A stretch of 40,934 nucleotides of DNA, from contig DBTL01000046.1 of NCBI GenBank assembly GCA_002307035.1, forward strand, positions 838 through 41,771. The letters are read 5' to 3'. Origin of the DNA: Bacteroides sp. UBA1317 (GTDB lineage: Bacteria; Bacteroidota; Bacteroidia; Bacteroidales; Bacteroidaceae). The notes under the pieces are model-generated. The model worked only from the letters and a program-made list of their open reading frames with translations, was not told the DNA's origin and made no database searches. Positions 33,188 through 40,934 of the stretch are shown here, in pieces (positions within the stretch are counted from its first letter, which is position 1; each line of letters opens with the position of its first letter). A program made the translations under genes and the position numbers.

Positions 33188-33939
33188 TTAAAAGAATTCT
33201 TCTGTCATTTGTTTTGTTACTCGTAGTGGCTTACCTTGTCGTGGCCGTAACGACTTTCAACAAAAAACCATCAAACATGGTTTGTCGTGACATGGAATTA
33301 ATTATAAAAGATACTGTCAACGCCGGCTTTATTACCAGACAGGAAATAGCCGATATGCTTCAAAAGAGGGGAATCTACCCCGTTGGAAAAAAAATGGAAC
33401 GTATACGTACTAAAACATTGGAAAAAGAGTTGGACAAACATCCACTTATTGAGAAAACAGAGTGCTACAAAACACCTAGTGGAAAAATCCGTATTGAGAT
33501 AACACAAAGGGTACCCGTACTCCGAATAATGAGCAACAATGGCGAGAACTACTATGTTGATAATAAAGGAACTATCATGCCACCCGAAGCAAAGTGCATA
33601 GCACACTTAGCTATTGTGACCGGAAACGTAGAAAAGTCATTCGCTATGAGGAATTTACATAAGTTTGGTGTATTTTTGCAGCAGAATAAATTTTGGAATG
33701 CCCAAATAGAACAAATTAATGTATTGCCAGGAAAAGAAATTGAACTGGTTCCACGAGTAGGCAATCATATTGTATATCTCGGAAAAATAGATAATTTTGA
33801 GGATAAGTTATCTCGTTTAAAGATTTTTTACGAAAAAGCTCTCAATCAAGTGGGTTGGAACAAATATTCTCGCATCAATCTGGAATTCAGCAATCAGATT
33901 ATTTGCACAAAAGATAGCACACTTATACAACCTCAATGA
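33184..33939 (+). CDS. ftsQ: Division protein FtsQ
   Basis: 251 residues. A short cytosolic N terminus, one transmembrane helix (ILLSFVLLLVVAYLVVAV, residues 4-21) and a periplasmic part with a POTRA-like region (LIIKDTVNAGFITRQEIADML, read as two parts) followed by the FtsQ/DivIB domain (LEKELDKHPLIEKTECYKT, IRIEITQRVPVLRI, YYVDNKGTIMP). FtsQ scaffolds FtsL and FtsB in the divisome. The identity rests on topology, these motifs and position between murC and ftsA. Confidence 0.88.
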   Translation: MIKRILLSFVLLLVVAYLVVAVTTFNKKPSNMVCRDMELIIKDTVNAGFITRQEIADMLQKRGIYPVGKKMERIRTKTLEKELDKHPLIEKTECYKTPSGKIRIEITQRVPVLRIMSNNGENYYVDNKGTIMPPEAKCIAHLAIVTGNVEKSFAMRNLHKFGVFLQQNKFWNAQIEQINVLPGKEIELVPRVGNHIVYLGKIDNFEDKLSRLKIFYEKALNQVGWNKYSRINLEFSNQIICTKDSTLIQPQ

Positions 33940-33979
33940 TTGATATAAAAATAGTAAATCGTCAAAATAGTAAATAAAA

Positions 33980-35398
33980 ATGGTGTCAACAACAGATTTT
34001 ATTGTCGCTATCGAACTTGGTTCATCAAAAATAACCGGGATAGCAGGCAAAAAGAGTAGCGACGGAAGCATTCAGGTTTTGGCTTACGCCAGAGAAGACT
34101 CATCTTCTTTCATCAGGAAAGGGGTCATTTACAATTTAGACAAAACAGCTCAAAGCCTGACTTCTATTATCAACACACTAGAAGGTGAACTAAATAATGC
34201 CATAGCAAAAGTCTATATAGGAGTTGGAGGGCAATCTCTGAGAACAGTTAGGAACGTTGTAGGCCGAGACTTGAAAGAGGAAACAATTATTTCTCAGGAA
34301 TTAATTGATTCTATCTGCGACGAAAACCTATCAATTCCTCTAATAGATTTAGACATTTTAGACGTTGCTCCTCAGGAGTATAAAATAGGGAATAACCTAC
34401 AAGCAGATCCTGTAGGAGTTACAGCGAATCACATAGAAGGTCGATTCTTAAATATCATAGCACGTTCTTCTATTAAAAAAAATTTGGAACGTTGCTTCGA
34501 ACAAGCCAAAATTGAAATTGCAGATATCTTTATTTCGCCTTTGGCTACAGCCAATGTGGTGCTAACGGAAGGAGAAAAACGTTCCGGCTGTGCATTAGTT
34601 GATTTCGGAGCCGATACAACAACAATCTCCGTTTACAAAAATAACATTCTTCGTTTTCTTACCGTGCTTCCATTGGGAGGAAACATTATCACGCATGACA
34701 TCACTTCTTTACAACTTGAGGAAGAGGATGCTGAGATACTAAAGACGCAGTATGGAAATGCTCTTTATGAAACAGAGGAAGGCGCAACAGAGACGGTGAT
34801 TCAGACAGAGGACGAAAGTAGGAGCATTGAGCTAAGAACATTAAATGATATTATCGAGGCCCGCACAGAAGAAATCATAGCCAATGTATGGAATCAAATT
34901 CAACTTTCAGGATATGATGACAAGCTTCTTGCAGGCATTATCATTACTGGAGGTGCTGCTAATCTGAAAAATCTGGATGAAGCACTTCGAAAAAGAAGTA
35001 AAATCGATAAAATAAAAACAGCCAAATTCATCAGAAATGCGGTACATGCTACCGAAGATGTGCTTAAAAAAGATGGCACACAGAATACACTTTTTGCGCT
35101 CCTTTTTGCCGGAGAAGAAAACTGTTGCCTGCAGGAAAGCAAAACGATTCAAAAACCAGTAGCAGTACCGTTCAATAATCCAACAGCTCCGAGAGATTTC
35201 TTTGAAGCAGACGAAGATCTAAAAAGACAAGAAGAAGAAGCCAAAGCGGCAAAAAAGAAAAGAGAAGAGGAAGAAAGACAAAGAAAGATCGAAGAAAAAA
35301 GGCTGAAGGACGAAGCAAAAAAGAACAAACCAAGCTGGATTTCGAGAACATTCGACAAGCTCTCTAATGAGATATTCTCTGATGAAGATATGAAATAA
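33980..35398 (+). CDS. ftsA: Division actin FtsA with extended charged C-terminal tail
   Basis: 472 residues; E. coli FtsA has 420. The actin-like ATPase core is clear: DFIVAIELGSSKITGIAG at the N terminus (phosphate 1), ALVDFGADTTTISVYKN (phosphate 2) and IIITGGAANLKNLDEALR (adenosine site). FtsA tethers FtsZ to the membrane. After about residue 405 comes a tail of alternating Lys, Arg and Glu, helix-prone and highly charged (KRQEEEAKAAKKKREEEE), and finally a short amphipathic segment (SWISRTFDKLSNEIF) that should be the membrane-targeting helix. The charged helix would space the core away from the membrane. A 40-bp gap to ftsQ holds a 12-bp direct repeat. Confidence 0.92.
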   Translation: MVSTTDFIVAIELGSSKITGIAGKKSSDGSIQVLAYAREDSSSFIRKGVIYNLDKTAQSLTSIINTLEGELNNAIAKVYIGVGGQSLRTVRNVVGRDLKEETIISQELIDSICDENLSIPLIDLDILDVAPQEYKIGNNLQADPVGVTANHIEGRFLNIIARSSIKKNLERCFEQAKIEIADIFISPLATANVVLTEGEKRSGCALVDFGADTTTISVYKNNILRFLTVLPLGGNIITHDITSLQLEEEDAEILKTQYGNALYETEEGATETVIQTEDESRSIELRTLNDIIEARTEEIIANVWNQIQLSGYDDKLLAGIIITGGAANLKNLDEALRKRSKIDKIKTAKFIRNAVHATEDVLKKDGTQNTLFALLFAGEENCCLQESKTIQKPVAVPFNNPTAPRDFFEADEDLKRQEEEAKAAKKKREEEERQRKIEEKRLKDEAKKNKPSWISRTFDKLSNEIFSDEDMK

Positions 35399-35418
35399 TT
35401 TGTAATTGTTAGTAAGAT

Positions 35419-36729
35419 ATGGACGAGATAGTACAATTCGATTTCCCAACCGATTCACCCAAAATTATTAAGGTAATAGGTGTTGGCGGCGGTGGCGGCA
35501 ATGCTGTTAACCACATGTACAAAGAAGGCATACATGACGTAACATTCGTACTATGCAACACTGATAATCAAGCACTGGCCGAATCAGAGGTACCGGTAAA
35601 GCTACAGTTAGGCCGTTCAATAACCCAAGGATTGGGAGCTGGTAATCGTCCTGACCGTGCCAGAGATGCCGCCGAAGAAAGCATTGAAGATATTGAAGCT
35701 CTGCTCAATGATGGAACTAAAATGGTGTTCATCACTGCAGGGATGGGAGGTGGAACCGGAACAGGTGCCGCACCAGTAATAGCACGTATAGCCAAAGAAA
35801 TGGACATCCTCACCGTTGGGATTGTTACTATACCATTTATCTTCGAAGGTGAAAAGAAAATTATTCAGGCACTGGATGGCGTGGAAAGAATAGCACAGCA
35901 TGTTGACGCACTTTTGGTAATCAACAATGAACGTCTACGAGAAATATACTCCGATCTGACTTTCATGAATGCATTTGGAAAAGCCGACGACACACTTTCT
36001 ATTGCCGCCAAAAGTATTGCCGAGATCATCACAATGCGCGGTACCGTTAACCTCGACTTTGCCGATGTGAAAACCATCCTCAAAGATGGCGGGGTAGCCA
36101 TCATGAGTACAGGTTTTGGTGAAGGTGACAGCAGAGTAACGAAAGCGATAGATGATGCCCTACACTCTCCTTTACTAAACAACAATGATATCTTTAATGC
36201 TAAAAAAGTAATGCTCAATGTTTCCTTCTGTGGGAATTCGGAACTAATGATGGAGGAAATGAATGAAATTCATGAGTTCATGAGCAAATTCAGCGAAGGA
36301 GTAGAAGTAATCTGGGGTGTTGCAATGGACAATGCGCTTGATAAAAAAGTCAAAATCACCGTATTAGCTACCGGATTTGGTGTAGAAGATGTTCCGGGAA
36401 TGGACAGCGTGCTGGAAAGACGCAGTCAAGAAGAAGAAGAACGTCAATTGCAACTCGAAGAAGAAAAAGAGAAAAATAAAGAACGTATTCGCAAAGCTTA
36501 TGGAGAAAGCGCTAACAGTATTGGCAGCAAAAACATCCATAAGCGCCGCCATATATATCTCTTTTCTCCCGAGGACCTTGACAATGATGACATTGTTTCT
36601 ATTGTAGAAAACTCACCTGCATATCTTCGAGATAAAACAGCTTTGAACCAGATTAAGGCCAAGGCTACTGTAGAGGAAGAAAAAGCGACTGAAGAAGCAA
36701 TAGACAACAGCGGAGTCATTACATTTTAA
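35419..36729 (+). CDS. ftsZ: Division tubulin FtsZ
   Basis: 436 residues. A GTPase that polymerises into the Z-ring at midcell. GVGGGGGNAVNHM at 21-33 and the tubulin signature GMGGGTGTGAAP at 108-119 bind GTP; NNERLREIYSDLTF and NLDFADVKTILKDGG (T7 loop with catalytic Asp) follow. The C-terminal region has a Glu/Lys-rich linker (EEEERQLQLEEEKEKNKE) and then SPAYLRDK at residue ~399, resembling the conserved FtsA-binding peptide. About 30 further residues follow it, so the peptide is not at the extreme C terminus. It lies 20 bp after ftsA. Confidence 0.95.
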   Translation: MDEIVQFDFPTDSPKIIKVIGVGGGGGNAVNHMYKEGIHDVTFVLCNTDNQALAESEVPVKLQLGRSITQGLGAGNRPDRARDAAEESIEDIEALLNDGTKMVFITAGMGGGTGTGAAPVIARIAKEMDILTVGIVTIPFIFEGEKKIIQALDGVERIAQHVDALLVINNERLREIYSDLTFMNAFGKADDTLSIAAKSIAEIITMRGTVNLDFADVKTILKDGGVAIMSTGFGEGDSRVTKAIDDALHSPLLNNNDIFNAKKVMLNVSFCGNSELMMEEMNEIHEFMSKFSEGVEVIWGVAMDNALDKKVKITVLATGFGVEDVPGMDSVLERRSQEEEERQLQLEEEKEKNKERIRKAYGESANSIGSKNIHKRRHIYLFSPEDLDNDDIVSIVENSPAYLRDKTALNQIKAKATVEEEKATEEAIDNSGVITF

Positions 36730-36758
36730 TTATTCATAAGTTATAACTCTTCATAATC

Positions 36759-37208
36759 ATGGATTTATTTGAAAAAGTCAGCGAAGACATTAAAAGCGCA
36801 ATGAGAGCGAAAGATAAAGTAGCTCTTGAAACATTGAGAAATATAAAGAAATTCTTTATTGAAGCAAAAACAGCTCCAGGTGCAAATGATACCCTTGCTG
36901 ATGCCGATGCTTTAAAAATCATGCAAAAACTTGTAAAACAGGGAAAAGATTCAGCGGAAATATATAACCAACAGAACCGTCAAGACTTAGCTGATGCAGA
37001 GCTTGCCCAGGTAAGAATCATTGAGACCTATCTGCCTAAACAACTAAACGCTGAGGATCTGGAAGCAGCTCTAAAAGAGATTATTGCTGAGACAGGTGCC
37101 AAAGACGCCAAAGACATGGGTAAAGTGATGGGAATTGCCTCAAAAAAGCTGGCTGGACTAGCCGAAGGACGTGCAATCTCAGCAAAAGTGAAAGAATTAC
37201 TCGGATAA
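36759..37208 (+). CDS. GatB/YqeY domain-containing protein
   Basis: 149 residues, matching the YqeY family (PF09424): KVSEDIKSAMRAKDKVALETLRNIK at the start (read as two helices), then IMQKLVKQGKDSAEIYNQQNR and ETYLPKQL, and KDMGKVMGIASKKLAGLAEGR near the end. The domain also forms the C-terminal tail of GatB, where it binds tRNA in the Asp-tRNA/Glu-tRNA amidotransferase. The job of the stand-alone protein is not settled. It is the last gene on the dcw strand, 29 bp after ftsZ, and is followed by a strong terminator at 37258. Confidence 0.88.
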   Translation: MDLFEKVSEDIKSAMRAKDKVALETLRNIKKFFIEAKTAPGANDTLADADALKIMQKLVKQGKDSAEIYNQQNRQDLADAELAQVRIIETYLPKQLNAEDLEAALKEIIAETGAKDAKDMGKVMGIASKKLAGLAEGRAISAKVKELLG

Positions 37209-37257
37209 TTTCAACCCTTTTTCCTTCATATAAAACTTTTGCAAAAAGAAATAGCGT

Positions 37258-37306
37258 AAGTCACGCATCATGGTATTGGAACATGGTGCGTGACTTTTGT
37301 CTTTTA
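37258..37306 (+). terminator. Terminator at the end of the dcw cluster
   Basis: A 15-bp stem, AAGTCACGCATCATG (37258-37272) with CATGGTGCGTGACTT (37282-37296), has one G-U wobble and a 9-nt loop. It is followed by TTGTCTTTT. It begins 50 bp after the yqeY stop and 60 bp before the convergent recO stop, so it ends the dcw transcript. The opposite strand has A-rich flank AAAAAGAAAT, so it may also work for recO. Confidence 0.87.
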
Positions 37307-37357
37307 AGACACGTACAGGAACATTTTACATCAGAGAGTTATCAATATAAGGAAAGG

Positions 37358-38086
37358 TTAATCAAACAAATCTTGCAACACCGCCAAGGATTTAAGCACT
37401 GGGAAATCCGGTAAATGAAGTCTGTAATATTCATTAATAATAGCAAGACAGCGAGCCCGACCAGCTCTATTCATGCCAAAAAGATGCATGGTTTCATAGT
37501 TCATACGCATGAACTGCATCAACCGACTAGCATCAGCCGGTTCGATAAAAAAAGAGTGCTGCTGCGGACACATTGGTACAAAACAAGCATTCTGCAAGTC
37601 AAAATAGTCACCCTCTTGATAACCCTCCAAATTCGGATATAAGCCTAAAAAGCGAGAAAGACGCATCAAGAATACTAAATGAAAATTAGCATATCCCCCT
37701 TGCTGTTCATCAAGCCAAGCAATAGAATGGCGCAAATAAGCAAACAAAGGCTGATTTTCGATCTCCTCCCTGACAGCTCTATAAAGAAACTCAGCTAAGA
37801 AAAGAGCGATAGCCGATTTATAAGGATCATAAGGTATTGAAGTAAAAGGAAAATAGATTTTTGCTTCTTTAATACGATGTAGATTAACAGTAGAACGATA
37901 ATCCGCTTCAAACTCAATGATAGACAAAGGTTGAAACAAGACGGCTCTCACATTTGACTTCTTTGCGCGAGAAACTGAAATGATATACGAACATCGGCCC
38001 AATTGTTCAGTATACATCTCAATTATATTGGATGTATCACTGTATTTCAAGACATGAAGAACAATTCCAATCGTTTTCTGCAACAT
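37358..38086 (-). CDS. recO: DNA repair protein RecO
   Basis: 242 residues from ATG 38086 (MLQKTIGIVLHVLKYSDTSNI). The frame extends to an ATG at 38152, but that would place the promoter (38122-38152) inside the coding region, and the family begins close to the chosen start. RecO features are the N-terminal OB-fold (IVLHVLKYSDTSNII, then LGRCSYIISVSRAKKS) and the helical second half (ALFLAEFLYRAVREE and LMRLSRFLGLYPN). Helper of RecF and RecR in loading RecA on single-stranded DNA. It faces the dcw cluster tail-to-tail. Between recO and the tRNA are about 220 bp of AT-rich sequence containing both promoters. Confidence 0.88.
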   Translation of the reverse strand: MLQKTIGIVLHVLKYSDTSNIIEMYTEQLGRCSYIISVSRAKKSNVRAVLFQPLSIIEFEADYRSTVNLHRIKEAKIYFPFTSIPYDPYKSAIALFLAEFLYRAVREEIENQPLFAYLRHSIAWLDEQQGGYANFHLVFLMRLSRFLGLYPNLEGYQEGDYFDLQNACFVPMCPQQHSFFIEPADASRLMQFMRMNYETMHLFGMNRAGRARCLAIINEYYRLHLPDFPVLKSLAVLQDLFD

Positions 38087-38121
38087 CTTTTTCCGTTTAA
38101 AAGTAATCCCATATTTAAAAA

Positions 38122-38152
38122 CAAAGCTACAAAAAAAGAGGCAAAGCAGCAA
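38122..38152 (-). promoter_or_regulatory. Promoter of recO
   Basis: On the minus strand TTGC (38149-38152), a 19-bp spacer and TAGCTTTG (38122-38129) fit the Bacteroides promoter. The element supports the recO start at 38086, because it lies within the longer open frame. Confidence 0.6.
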
Positions 38153-38287
38153 CTCAAGCCGTATAACAAAAAAAGATAGGCAAATAAGTAGAAAAAATAT
38201 AAAATTATAAATGACTGATAATCAGGTGGCAAGAAGAGAAAATAGAGTTATATAGAATGGTATTTAGAATTTTTCGTACCTAAACAT

Positions 38288-38318
38288 TTTGCTAATTCAA
38301 AAATAGTCTCTACATTTG
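38288..38318 (+). promoter_or_regulatory. Promoter of tRNA-Glu and probably rpsT
   Basis: TTTG (38288-38291), a 19-bp spacer and TACATTTG (38311-38318) match the Bacteroides consensus exactly. The tRNA begins 54 bp after the -7 element, leaving a leader of roughly 45 nt to be trimmed. Confidence 0.75.
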
Positions 38319-38371
38319 CATCCGCAATCGGGAACAACCCTAGTTGCGAAAGCAGAAATGCTTTACATGAT

Positions 38372-38443
38372 GGCCCATTCGTCTATCGGTTAGGACGTAA
38401 GATTTTCATTCTTGAAAGAGGGGTTCGACTCCCCTATGGGCTA
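38372..38443 (+). tRNA. tRNA-Glu (anticodon TTC)
   Basis: 72 nt plus no encoded CCA. The acceptor stem pairs GGCCCAT (38372-38378) with ATGGGCT (38436-38442), with G-U at the first pair, and the discriminator is A. The D arm is GTCT/GGAC, the anticodon stem TAAGA/TCTTG encloses the loop TTTTCAT (anticodon TTC), and the T arm AGGGG/CCCCT has loop TTCGACT. Reads GAA and GAG. Genomic CCA is absent, so the cell adds it. Next gene is rpsT, 46 bp downstream. Confidence 0.95.
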
Positions 38444-38489
38444 CTAAAAAAATTAAGATAATAAACGAATTTAAAAAAGATTAGTCGAG

Positions 38490-38744
38490 ATGGCAAATCA
38501 TAAATCATCAATCAAGAGAATCAGACAAGAAGAGAAAAGAAGATTTCACAACAGATATTATGGTAAAACCATGAGAAACGCTGTTAGAAAACTTCGCTCG
38601 ACTACTGACAAAGCAGAGGCAGTTGCAATGTACCCTAGTGTTACTAAGACAATAGATAAGTTGGCTAAAGTGAATATCATTCACAAGAATAAAGCTAACA
38701 ATCTAAAGTCTAGACTGGCTATCTACATCAACAAGTTAGCTTAA
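38490..38744 (+). CDS. rpsT: 30S ribosomal protein S20
   Basis: 84 residues, very basic, built of long helices as expected for S20. NHKSSIKRIRQEEKRR leads the N-terminal helix, followed by NRYYGKTMRNAVRKLR, and KLAKVNIIHKNKANNLKSRL near the C terminus is the family's conserved region. S20 binds 16S rRNA at the bottom of the small subunit. The gene follows tRNA-Glu by 46 bp with no promoter seen between, so the two are likely cotranscribed from 38288-38318 and ended by the terminator at 38779-38807. Confidence 0.95.
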   Translation: MANHKSSIKRIRQEEKRRFHNRYYGKTMRNAVRKLRSTTDKAEAVAMYPSVTKTIDKLAKVNIIHKNKANNLKSRLAIYINKLA

Positions 38745-38778
38745 GTAGTATACTTCTTAACAACCAGTTATATCCATT

Positions 38779-38807
38779 AAGGCCGAACTTTATAGTTCGG
38801 CCTTTTG
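38779..38807 (+). terminator. Rho-independent terminator after rpsT
   Basis: A perfect 11-bp stem AAGGCCGAACT (38779-38789) with AGTTCGGCCTT (38794-38804), loop TTAT, then TTG. It starts 34 bp after the rpsT stop and lies upstream of the gyrB promoter. Confidence 0.88.
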
Positions 38808-38900
38808 TGCATATACACAAGAAAAAACCTGAAGGCAAGAAGCTTTCATTTAATTCTTTATTTTTCACCCTTCGCTCTTCATAAACTCATATATTTTGAG

Positions 38901-38908
38901 TACATTTG
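38901..38908 (+). promoter_or_regulatory. Candidate -7 promoter element of gyrB
   Basis: TACATTTG matches TAnnTTTG, 28 bp before ATG 38937. It lies inside the longer open frame that begins at 38805, which supports the internal ATG as the true start. The -33 match is poor. Confidence 0.55.
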
Positions 38909-38936
38909 CTCTGTTATTACAATTAGAAAACATATT

Positions 38937-40895
38937 ATGACTGAAGAACAAATTGCTACCAATAACGGCGCATATTCTGCCGATAGTATCCAGGTACTTG
39001 AAGGACTTGAAGCTGTAAGAAAACGCCCCGCAATGTACATTGGCGACACAGGCTTAAAAGGATTGCATCACTTGGTATATGAAGTCGTAGACAACTCTAT
39101 TGACGAAGCATTAGCCGGTTATTGCGACCACATTGAAGTTACAATTAACGAAGATAACTCCATAACCGTTCAAGATAACGGACGTGGAATTCCGGTTGAC
39201 TTCCATGAAAAAGAACAAAAATCCGCATTAGAGGTCGTAATGACTGTACTACATGCCGGCGGTAAATTCGACAAAGGCTCTTATAAAGTTTCAGGTGGTT
39301 TGCATGGTGTAGGTGTATCTTGCGTAAATGCATTATCCATTCAAATGACTGCTTTGGTAGAAAGAAGCGGAAAGATGTATAAGCAAGAGTATTCTTGCGG
39401 AAAACCGCTCTATAGTGTGAAAGAGATTGGCCCCTCTGAGAATAATGGGACACAAATAAAGTTTCTTCCCGACGCATCAATCTTTACCGAGACTGTTTAT
39501 AAATACGATATTCTGGCTACTCGCATGCGTGAGCTAGCTTACCTAAATGCCGGTATCACCATTACACTCACTGATTGTCGCGTGATCAACGAAGATGGCA
39601 GCTTTAAGCATGAAAGGTTTCATTCGATAGACGGGCTCAAAGAATTTGTTCGTTTTGTTGATTCATCTCGCGAACACCTGATTAACGATGTTATCTATTT
39701 AAATACAGAAAAGCAAGGCATTCCAATCGAAGTGGCCATCATGTACAACACTTCTTTTTCGGAAAACATTCACTCTTACGTAAACAACATCAATACCATA
39801 GAAGGTGGAACTCACTTGGCAGGTTTCCGTCGTGCATTGACACGGACGCTGAAAAAGTATGCCGAAGATTCTAAAATGCTCGACAAGGTAAAGATTGAGA
39901 TTGCCGGTGACGACTTCCGCGAAGGCTTAACAGCCGTAATATCAATTAAAGTAGCCGAACCACAATTTGAAGGACAAACCAAAACCAAATTGGGAAACAA
40001 TGAGGTGATGGGAGCTGTAGATCAAGCTGTTGGAGAAGCATTAAATTATTATCTGGAAGAACATCCAAAAGAATCAAAACTAATTGTAGACAAAGTCATA
40101 CTAGCTGCTACTGCACGCCACGCTGCACGCAAAGCGCGCGAGATGGTGCAACGCAAATCACCAATGTCAGGTGGCGGATTGCCCGGTAAACTTGCCGACT
40201 GCTCCGATCGTGATCCAGAAAGATGTGAATTGTTTCTTGTCGAGGGAGATTCAGCCGGCGGCACAGCTAAGCAAGGACGTAACCGTGCATTTCAGGCTAT
40301 CCTACCCCTACGCGGAAAGATTTTGAATGTAGAGAAAGCAATGTATCACAAAGCACTTGAAAGTGAAGAGATACGTAACATATACACTGCGCTCGGAGTT
40401 ACCATCGGCACTGAAGAGGACAGCAAAGAAGCCAACATGATTAAACTGAGATATAAAAAAATCATCATTATGACCGATGCCGACGTCGATGGGTCACACA
40501 TCGACACACTGATCATGACTTTTTTCTTTCGTTATATGCCTCAGCTTATTCAGAACGGATACCTATATATTGCCACTCCTCCACTCTATCTTTGCAAAAA
40601 GGGTAAGAACGAAGAGTATTGTTGGACAGATGCTCAACGTCAAAAGTTCATTGAAACTTATGGATCCGGAGAAGAAAAGGCCATTCACACACAACGCTAT
40701 AAGGGTTTAGGTGAGATGAACGCACAGCAACTTTGGGAAACAACAATGGACCCAGATAACCGCATGCTAAAGCAGGTTAATATAGAAAATGCCGCCGAAG
40801 CCGATTATGTATTCTCTATGCTGATGGGTGAAGACGTTGGTCCTCGCCGCCAATTTATAGAGGAAAATGCTACATATGCCAATATTGACGCATAA
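38937..40895 (+). CDS. gyrB: DNA gyrase subunit B
   Basis: 652 residues from ATG 38937 (MTEEQIATNNGAYSADS). The open frame reaches back to 38805, but the promoter element at 38901 and the gyrase start argue for 38937. The ATPase half shows VLEGLEAVRKRPAMYIGDT, VVDNSIDEALAGYCD with its catalytic Glu, and GLHGVGVSCVNALS. The Toprim half shows LFLVEGDSAGGTAKQGRNR, TDADVDGSHIDTLI and HTQRYKGLGEMNAQQLWETT (shown as split motifs). GyrB works with GyrA to introduce negative supercoils. The length is the short GyrB type without the E. coli-specific ~165-residue insert. The window ends 39 bp after the stop, with nothing recognisable in the remainder. Confidence 0.95.
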   Translation: MTEEQIATNNGAYSADSIQVLEGLEAVRKRPAMYIGDTGLKGLHHLVYEVVDNSIDEALAGYCDHIEVTINEDNSITVQDNGRGIPVDFHEKEQKSALEVVMTVLHAGGKFDKGSYKVSGGLHGVGVSCVNALSIQMTALVERSGKMYKQEYSCGKPLYSVKEIGPSENNGTQIKFLPDASIFTETVYKYDILATRMRELAYLNAGITITLTDCRVINEDGSFKHERFHSIDGLKEFVRFVDSSREHLINDVIYLNTEKQGIPIEVAIMYNTSFSENIHSYVNNINTIEGGTHLAGFRRALTRTLKKYAEDSKMLDKVKIEIAGDDFREGLTAVISIKVAEPQFEGQTKTKLGNNEVMGAVDQAVGEALNYYLEEHPKESKLIVDKVILAATARHAARKAREMVQRKSPMSGGGLPGKLADCSDRDPERCELFLVEGDSAGGTAKQGRNRAFQAILPLRGKILNVEKAMYHKALESEEIRNIYTALGVTIGTEEDSKEANMIKLRYKKIIIMTDADVDGSHIDTLIMTFFFRYMPQLIQNGYLYIATPPLYLCKKGKNEEYCWTDAQRQKFIETYGSGEEKAIHTQRYKGLGEMNAQQLWETTMDPDNRMLKQVNIENAAEADYVFSMLMGEDVGPRRQFIEENATYANIDA

Positions 40896-40934
40896 CGCGC
40901 CTAAGCACAATTATAAAAGAATCGCCTGTAGAAA

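Noticed and set aside
38047..38232. 61-residue hydrophobic minus-strand frame upstream of recO
   Set aside because: It overlaps the recO start and the recO promoter in very AT-rich DNA; hydrophobicity follows from T-rich codons.
38805..38936. Upstream start of gyrB at 38805
   Set aside because: It falls inside the rpsT terminator region and the TACATTTG promoter element lies within it. GyrB begins MTEEQ at 38937.

Overview
The window comes from a Bacteroidales genome, most probably Bacteroides. The grounds are the TAnnTTTG (-7) and TTTG (-33) promoter elements before many genes, starts with weak or no Shine-Dalgarno, the family content (SusC-like outer-membrane proteins, Porin_O_P, HU-like proteins, DUF4292, GH144) and moderately low GC. 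I recognise about 30 protein genes and one tRNA. The window opens inside a GH3 gene and closes just after gyrB. It is mostly core chromosome. I see no insertion sequence, prophage or CRISPR array.

Layout. (1) 1-1731, plus strand: the end of a GH3 beta-glucosidase and a GH144-type lipoprotein, the tail of a probable beta-1,2-glucan utilisation locus. It is followed by a four-unit 22-bp repeat and a strong bidirectional terminator. (2) 2169-8032, minus strand: a TonB-receptor-like outer-membrane protein, then a likely transcription unit Porin_O_P - CYTH - MgtC/DUF4010. (3) 8126-11386, minus: a 43-residue membrane protein, prfB with an intact programmed +1 frameshift, and a long-chain acyl-CoA ligase. 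(4) 11607-12674, plus: an ArgE/DapE-type M20 deacylase. (5) 12843-17017, minus: dut, a TPR lipoprotein, a DUF4292 lipoprotein and an EnvC-like degenerate M23 protein, tightly packed. (6) 17122-18447, plus: dgt, divergent from dut. (7) 18451-20284, minus: an acyltransferase pair resembling glsB/glsA of glycine-lipid synthesis. (8) 20705-21169, plus: an HU-like protein whose leader carries four 14-bp palindromes at an exact 23-bp period, the least explained structure here. (9) 21340-37208, plus: the division and cell-wall (dcw) cluster mraZ-rsmH-ftsL-ftsI-murE-mraY-murD-ftsW-murG-murC-ftsQ-ftsA-ftsZ plus a GatB/YqeY gene, with three MraZ-type boxes at 10-bp spacing before mraZ. (10) 37358-38086, minus: recO. 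(11) 38372-40895, plus: tRNA-Glu, rpsT and gyrB.

How the genes work together. The dcw cluster makes the lipid-linked peptidoglycan precursor (murE, mraY, murD, murG, murC) and the division machine (ftsL, ftsI, ftsW, ftsQ, ftsA, ftsZ). MraZ and rsmH stand at its head and MraZ probably represses it. The dut-TPR-DUF4292-envC block adds an envelope and division module. dut and dgt both control the dNTP pool. The porin/CYTH/MgtC unit suggests phosphate or divalent-cation homeostasis, but this is inference from neighbourhood.
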